Source: Pseudomonas fluorescens (lineage in GTDB: Bacteria > Pseudomonadota > Gammaproteobacteria > Pseudomonadales > Pseudomonadaceae). Taken from it: a stretch of 64,000 nt of DNA. Below, piece by piece: positions 61,359 through 64,000 of this stretch. The stretch lies in contig NZ_CABVHK010000005.1 in NCBI RefSeq assembly GCF_902497785.1, positions 124,001 through 188,000 of the forward strand, written 5' to 3'. Within the stretch, counting starts at the first letter, position 1; each line of letters starts with the position of its first letter. Under the pieces are notes generated by a model, which was given only the letters and a program-made list of their open reading frames with translations, was not told where the DNA came from and did not search any database. A program made the position numbers and the translations under genes.

Positions 61359-62537
61359 TCAATAGCCCATTTTTTGCGCGCGACTGCTGAAGAAGATGCC
61401 GCTCGGTGCGGTGGCCGGCAGGGTGCTGATCAATGTGAGGCTGTACGGGTCCCAGACCTGCACCTGATTGCCATCGCGCAACGACAGCCATAGCTGATCG
61501 CCGCGCGCGGTGAATTCCATGTGCAGTACGGCGGGGCCCGGTTGCAGATCGGCGACGATGGCGTGGGTCTCGGTGTCGATCACTTGCACCCGATCATTGT
61601 CCGGGTAGGCGAAATTGACCCACAGCTGCCGACCGTCCGGGCGCGACGTGACGAACACCGGTTGCCCGGCCACGGCGATGGCCGCGCTCTGCTGCCAGGT
61701 GCGCGCATCCATCACCAGTACCTGATGGCGCCCGACGGCGGGCACAAAGGCCTGGTTGTCGGCGACGGCCCAGCCTTCCAGATGCGGCATCTTGTAGACG
61801 GGCAGTTTTGCCTGGCCACGTCCGTAGTCACCGAGCACGCGTTTCACCCCGCGCTCCGGGTGCCAGAGGTCGAGTTGCGCCATGCCGTCTTCGCCGAACA
61901 GCCCGGCCATGTAGTAGCGGCCGTCCGGGGTGATCAGCGCATCGTAGGGTTGCTGGCCGATGGCGGTGAAACGGCTGATCTGCGGGGAGGTGCTCTGGCT
62001 GAAATCGAGGGTCCAGATCTCGCCGGTATCGAACAGGCTGAAGACGAAACGTTGGCCCGGCGCGTCGACCAGCCCGACCACGCGAGAGCGTTTGCTGCCG
62101 TCGGCCAGCGGTGTCGCCGGAATGTCCGCCACCAGCGCCAGGGTTTGCGCATCGAATACCTTGACCCCGCCGGGCACATAGTTGGACACCGCGATCAACT
62201 TGCCGTCCTGACTGATCGCGCCGCCGATGCTATTGCCGCCCTGGATCACGCGATGGTCGATGCGTTGGGTCAGCAGGTCGAGCTTGCTCAACCCACCGTC
62301 GCGGCCAAACACATAGGCGTAACGCTGGTCGCGGGAGAACACCACCGAGGCATGGGACAGGTCGCCCAGGCCCTCGAGCCTGGCCAGCGTGGTGCGGGTG
62401 TCGCTTTCGATGATTTGCACACTGCCGGTGGCGCGCTCCACCACCACGCCCAGATCGCCGGTGCCACGCAATGGCGGCTGGACACACGCGGACAACAACA
62501 GCGCGCTCGCCGCGCACAGCAGGGTTGATCGGATCAT
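61359..62537 (-). CDS. nirF: Haem d1 biosynthesis protein NirF (lipoprotein)
   Basis: A 392-residue d1-type propeller protein acting in the periplasm on a late d1 precursor. ATG at 62537 (MIRSTLLCAASALLLSACV) gives a lipoprotein signal with lipobox LLSAC, so it is membrane-anchored. The propeller repeats are clear (VVFSRDQRYAYVFGRDGG, ALITPDGRYYMAGLFGEDG, MPHLEGWAVADNQAFVP), homologous to the d1 domain of NirS and NirN but without a haem c motif. It overlaps nirC by four bases. Confidence 0.95.
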   Translation of the reverse strand: MIRSTLLCAASALLLSACVQPPLRGTGDLGVVVERATGSVQIIESDTRTTLARLEGLGDLSHASVVFSRDQRYAYVFGRDGGLSKLDLLTQRIDHRVIQGGNSIGGAISQDGKLIAVSNYVPGGVKVFDAQTLALVADIPATPLADGSKRSRVVGLVDAPGQRFVFSLFDTGEIWTLDFSQSTSPQISRFTAIGQQPYDALITPDGRYYMAGLFGEDGMAQLDLWHPERGVKRVLGDYGRGQAKLPVYKMPHLEGWAVADNQAFVPAVGRHQVLVMDARTWQQSAAIAVAGQPVFVTSRPDGRQLWVNFAYPDNDRVQVIDTETHAIVADLQPGPAVLHMEFTARGDQLWLSLRDGNQVQVWDPYSLTLISTLPATAPSGIFFSSRAQKMGY

Positions 62538-62860
62538 GGTGCGGGGTATCCCTGTAGAAGAAGGTCGACCAGCCAACGGATGTCATCCGCGCCGAGCAAC
62601 GGCGCCCAACCGGGCATGGCCGTGCCGGTGCGGCCATGGGTGACGGTGGCGATCAGGCTGTCCCGGGATTTGCCGGCCAGCGCCGCGCGAGTCAATTCCG
62701 GACCCAGCCCGCCGGTCATGTGCAGGCCATGGCAGGCGCCACAATCCTGCGCCAGCAAGTGTTCGAGTTGCGCCTGACGCGGGGCGTCCGGCGCGGCAAC
62801 CGTGGTTGCGCAAATGAGGAGGAGGGCCGCCAGAACCACCGCGTGTCGATAAACCTTCAT
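62534..62860 (-). CDS. nirC: c-type cytochrome NirC (cytochrome c55X)
   Basis: A 108-residue periplasmic monohaem cytochrome. Signal peptide AVVLAALLLICATTVAA; haem motif CGACH at about residue 40 with the axial Met in GTAMPGWAPLL. In P. aeruginosa NirC can deliver electrons to NirS and is needed for d1 maturation. GGAGG lies just before the start. It follows nirM after 16 bases. Confidence 0.94.
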   Translation of the reverse strand: MKVYRHAVVLAALLLICATTVAAPDAPRQAQLEHLLAQDCGACHGLHMTGGLGPELTRAALAGKSRDSLIATVTHGRTGTAMPGWAPLLGADDIRWLVDLLLQGYPAP

Positions 62861-62876
62861 GGCGCCCTCCAGGCGT

Positions 62877-63191
62877 TTACTTGAGTGTCAGGACCCAGGT
62901 CGCGAGCAGCTTCGCTTCCTCATCCGTGACCGGGTTTGCCGGCATTGGCATTGGCCCCCAGTTACCTTGGGTGCCGTTCTTGATGTGGCTGGCCAGGGTG
63001 TCCACGGCTCCGGGTACACCCGCGTTTTTTGCCGCGACCTCCTTGAGCGCCGGGCCGACCAGCTTGGTGTCGATGGAGTGGCAAGCCGCGCAGGGTTTGC
63101 TTTTGAATAGTTCCAGTGCGTCTTGAGCCAAGGCCGGTTGCACACTGAGCGCAGCCGTCAGGGCGAACAGTGAAAACAGAGTATTTTTCAT
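62877..63191 (-). CDS. nirM: Cytochrome c-551, electron donor to nitrite reductase
   Basis: A 104-residue class I cytochrome c. Signal peptide ending VQPALAQD, giving a mature protein of about 82 residues as in Pseudomonas cytochrome c-551. Haem site CAACH, axial Met in the [16 protein letters not shown] segment. ATG at 63191 is used over 63206. It lies 24 bases downstream of nirS and is expected to be the main electron donor to it. Confidence 0.95.
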   Translation of the reverse strand: MKNTLFSLFALTAALSVQPALAQDALELFKSKPCAACHSIDTKLVGPALKEVAAKNAGVPGAVDTLASHIKNGTQGNWGPMPMPANPVTDEEAKLLATWVLTLK

Positions 63192-63215
63192 GGTGTTTCC
63201 TTGCATTGATGGAGC

Positions 63216-64000
<785 letters not shown>

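Overview
The window reads as chromosome of a denitrifying Pseudomonas of the P. fluorescens group. Three things support this: high GC, dense REP-type palindromes of the families typical of that group, and gene order that follows known Pseudomonas blocks (acnB-DUF1289-usp; parRS-mipA; fabI-npp-mltD-gloB-rnhA-dnaQ-ldcA; nadK-...-pepN; nirSMCFDLGHJEN). No tRNA, rRNA, CRISPR array, prophage or intact insertion sequence was seen.

Layout. 1-2.5 kb: minus-strand genes for a partial APH-like phosphotransferase, a 2-hydroxyacid dehydrogenase, a TetR regulator and a tautomerase. 2.9-9.6 kb: serine/threonine-type permease, aconitase B with a long palindromic upstream region, a DUF1289 protein, a tandem universal stress protein behind an apparent ANR promoter, and miaE. 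9.8-12.8 kb: a ParR/ParS-like two-component system facing a MipA/OmpV outer-membrane protein. 13-26.6 kb: iron acquisition and small-molecule export. This part has two paralogous TonB receptors (one with its own sigma factor and FecR anti-sigma), DNA alkylation repair (ada-alkA type), two LysE exporters, an EamA exporter divergent from a MocR-type regulator, and an AraC regulator.

26.7-28.7 kb: a small membrane protein resembling PpyR, a stand-alone GGDEF protein behind a strongly structured leader, and fabI. 28.7-36 kb: a five-gene YejABEF/Npp peptide importer with two binding proteins. 36-43 kb: mltD, gloB, a methyltransferase, rnhA, dnaQ and a lysine-type decarboxylase. 43-47 kb: GNAT, LysR, a small conserved protein, an FMN reductase and an ArsB-type carrier. 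47-55 kb: DUF1853 and the tight nadK-phosphoesterase-rhomboid-YeaC-DUF2797-pepN series. 55-55.9 kb: no genes, only two ~300-bp repeat copies in inverted orientation around a REPIN. 55.9-64 kb: the haem d1/nitrite reductase operon on the minus strand, running off the window inside nirS.

The genes group into functional units. The nir genes make cytochrome cd1 and its d1 haem from uroporphyrinogen III through sirohaem. The sigma-FecR-receptor set is a cell-surface signalling iron-uptake cassette. ParRS with MipA is an envelope-stress module. The Npp operon lies 21 bp upstream of fabI on the same strand. Intergenic DNA is dominated by three families of inverted repeats, with two conspicuous composite structures (20.6 kb and 55.0-55.9 kb). 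The regulatory structures most worth testing are the leader of the GGDEF gene, the palindromic region upstream of acnB, and the ANR-type promoter of the stress protein.
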